Shown here piece after piece: positions 31,514 through 32,552 of a DNA stretch of 32,552 nucleotides. Made by a program: the position numbers and the translations under genes. Within the stretch, counting starts at the first letter, position 1, and each line of letters opens with the position of its first letter. The notes beneath the pieces are model-generated. The model saw only the letters and a program-made list of their open reading frames with translations. It was not told the origin of the DNA and ran no database searches. Source of the DNA: an uncultured Muribaculaceae bacterium (GTDB taxonomy: Bacteria; Bacteroidota; Bacteroidia; Bacteroidales; Muribaculaceae); NCBI GenBank assembly GCA_910585755.1, contig CAJUFH010000035.1, forward strand, positions 1-32,552, read 5' to 3'.

Positions 31514-31704
31514 CAGATGGCAGTAGCGCTTTGCCCAAATAAAACAGGATGAGGACGAAGTGAAAAGTGAAAATCCGGCTTCGCCTGAGTTCAGATTATA
31601 GTTAATGAGGTATCTACTTCACCATTCATCCCTCACCATTTAATATGAGCAAGTTGAAAATATGCGAAATTTCAATCATCTAATACTTTTAATCAACTAA
31701 CACT

Positions 31705-31854
31705 CTCTCCATTATCTAACGCTCTTACTATCTATCGGCATCATTCAGCCATAGCTCTCCATTATCCAACCCTCTTACTATCTATCGGCATCATTCAGCC
31801 ATAGCTCACCATGATTTAACCATCTTTTTATCTTTCGGCGTCATTAAGCCATAA
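31705..31854. repeat. Three 50-bp tandem repeats
   Basis: Units 31705-31754, 31755-31804 and 31805-31854 abut without spacers. Units 1 and 2 differ at two positions. Unit 3 is more diverged but keeps ATCGGCATCATTCAGCCATA-like ends (TTTCGGCGTCATTAAGCCAT). A degenerate partial unit may precede at about 31670-31704. Confidence 0.92.
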
Positions 31855-31877
31855 TTGGCGACTTGGGGCATCATCAA

Positions 31878-31996
31878 CGGAGCGCCAGGAGGGCGCGTGG
31901 CTGTGAGTAACACCGTGTCGAGCCACGGCGGGGCGAGGCGCGGTGGTTGTCTGCTATCTGTGGGTGGAGTGCCCGTAGGGTACGGGTCCGTGGTAT
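31878..31996 (-). repeat. Right arm of large imperfect inverted repeat
   Basis: 119 bases, the reverse-complement partner of 31393-31513. The two arms enclose about 365 bases with no ORF. Confidence 0.88.
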
Positions 31997-32067
31997 CGAC
32001 GCGCCTAACCTACAAGAATCAATAAGGATTTATAATGTGGATTCTTTGTGTTAAGAGTGGACGGGGA

Positions 32068-32099
32068 TTTGGTGGAATGGGGGGAAATTGCTAAATTCG
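32068..32099 (+). promoter_or_regulatory. Promoter of the cobalamin riboswitch transcript
   Basis: TTTG (32068-32071) and TAAATTCG (32092-32099) are 20 bases apart, a full -33 box and a -7 box with one mismatch. The predicted start (about 32105) falls exactly at the base of the riboswitch P1 stem. Confidence 0.55.
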
Positions 32100-32103
32100 C
32101 GGG

Positions 32104-32330
32104 TGTAATGGTAACTCCGTCGGCCGGGAGCGGCTGGCTGGATGCGGGAGAAGGGGCCGGAAGGCCGCGATTGCCGCATTCGAGGAGTTTTAAAAGGGAA
32201 TCCGGTGAGAGTCCGGAACAGTACCCGCTGCTGTAAGTCCCGGGAAATTGACCCCGCTGCATGCCATTGGAGCCGAAAGCTCCGAGAAGGTGCGGAGGTC
32301 AAGGGATAAGTCAGAAGACCTGCCGTTACA
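32104..32330 (+). promoter_or_regulatory. Cobalamin (B12) riboswitch aptamer
   Basis: The B12 box AGTCAGAAGACCTGCC lies at 32309-32324. The conserved core AAAAGGGAATCCGGTGAGAG, then GTCCGGAACAGTACCCGCTGCTGTAA, lies at about 32192-32236. P1 can form between TGTAATGG (32104-32111) and CCGTTACA (32323-32330) with one G-U pair, and P2 between AACTCC (32113-32118) and GGAGTT (32184-32189). The P2 arm has an extra GC-rich insertion. The regulated gene, most often a btuB-type receptor or other B12 gene, lies to the right of the window. Confidence 0.95.
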
Positions 32331-32433
32331 GATAACAGATTTAAGCCTGCGGGACTATGGGCTTCGACTTCTGACACTCGCAAACAGGCTCCCGCGCGGG
32401 GCCGTTGCGAACTATGTCCGTATTGAATCATTT

Positions 32434-32476
32434 AATCCCGTCGGTAAGAGTCTGCGACTTAGCCGACGGGATTTTT
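32434..32476 (+). terminator. Terminator downstream of the B12 riboswitch
   Basis: AATCCCGTCGG plus TAAG (32434-32448) pairs with CTTA, a bulged G, and CCGACGGGATT (32458-32473), followed by a T-rich tail (TTTTTC). It lies about 100 bases after the aptamer and may be its expression platform. Confidence 0.85.
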
Positions 32477-32485
32477 CATTTCCCG

Positions 32486-32552
32486 ATTGAGGGCGTGTCA
32501 TAACGGCCCATCTGGGTCGTCGCTTGAAGGATTCGGCCTCGGTCACAATCTT
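32486..32552 (-). repeat. Dispersed repeat A, copy 2, cut by the window end
   Basis: Reverse complement of 22716-22781 with few differences. It lies 10 bases after the riboswitch terminator and continues past the window edge, so the full length of the repeat is not visible. Confidence 0.85.

Larger units (their letters stand above)
31116..32103. other. Gene-free 1-kb region with inverted and tandem repeats
   Basis: No supported gene. From left to right it has the DUF1893 promoter (31214-31244), C/T-rich low-complexity DNA to 31370, the left arm of an imperfect inverted repeat (31393-31513), an AT-rich core (about 31550-31860) with three 50-bp tandem repeats, the right arm (31878-31996) and the riboswitch promoter. 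The core is clearly more AT-rich than the genes around it. Confidence 0.8.

Noticed and set aside
31705..31854. CRISPR-like array
   Set aside because: The 50-bp units abut without unique spacers, there are only three, and no cas gene is present.
32248..32490. 80-residue open frame at the right end
   Set aside because: It lies within the B12 riboswitch, its expression platform and terminator, so it is not a gene.

Overview
The window is chromosomal DNA of a GC-rich gut Bacteroidales bacterium, most like the Muribaculaceae. The evidence is the gene content: Bacteroidota-only families (DUF5689, DUF6048, DUF6452, DUF4199, DUF5063), a CarboxypepD_reg TonB receptor, an OprO/P-type porin, -7 boxes of the Bacteroidota form TAnnTTTG and SPII lipoproteins. 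No rRNA, tRNA, CRISPR array, prophage or intact transposon was seen. The family-level placement is inference.

Layout. (1) 1-947 is the 3' part of a Na+-pumping decarboxylase beta subunit. (2) 1192-4842, minus strand, holds a phosphate-type porin, a class A acid phosphatase and a DEAD-box RNA helicase. (3) 4957-11435, minus strand, is a three-gene surface operon: a TonB-dependent receptor followed by two lipoproteins with OB-like DUF5689 domains and a shared C-terminal jelly-roll-like domain. (4) 11856-16468, minus strand, is a housekeeping operon yicC-gmk-nadD-DUF5063-ligA. Diverging from it, 16585-19760 on the plus strand is tsaB, an LTA-synthase-like sulfatase and a vsr endonuclease with a Pro/Ser/Ala-rich tail. 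(5) 20156-23451, minus strand, is pyrE, an SRPBCC protein, a cysteine-only Rieske-like lipoprotein and a DbpA-type helicase. (6) 23609-27145, minus strand, is DUF4199-GT2-DUF6452-DUF6048-rpiB, with overlapping genes. (7) 27308-28849, plus strand, is a secreted endonuclease I that ends in the same C-terminal domain as the two lipoproteins of region 3. (8) 29114-31115, minus strand, is DUF1893-DUF362-ECF S component. (9) 31116-32552 is mostly gene-free. It holds a large imperfect inverted repeat around an AT-rich core with three 50-bp tandem repeats, then a cobalamin riboswitch with promoter and terminator that reads out of the window.

The most interesting theme is a possible extracellular nucleic-acid scavenging system. 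It would comprise the secreted endonuclease, OB-fold-like surface lipoproteins and their TonB receptor, perhaps feeding the acid phosphatase and porin. The shared C-terminal domain ties the endonuclease to the lipoproteins although their loci lie 16 kb apart. The rest of the system is inference.

The intergenic regions are rich in repeats: three GAAAAATGTGA motifs exactly 33 bp apart (perhaps a relic IS end), a GGGTGGAGYGAGC family with ~44-nt pyrimidine runs, and a ~66-bp repeat present twice in opposite orientations.
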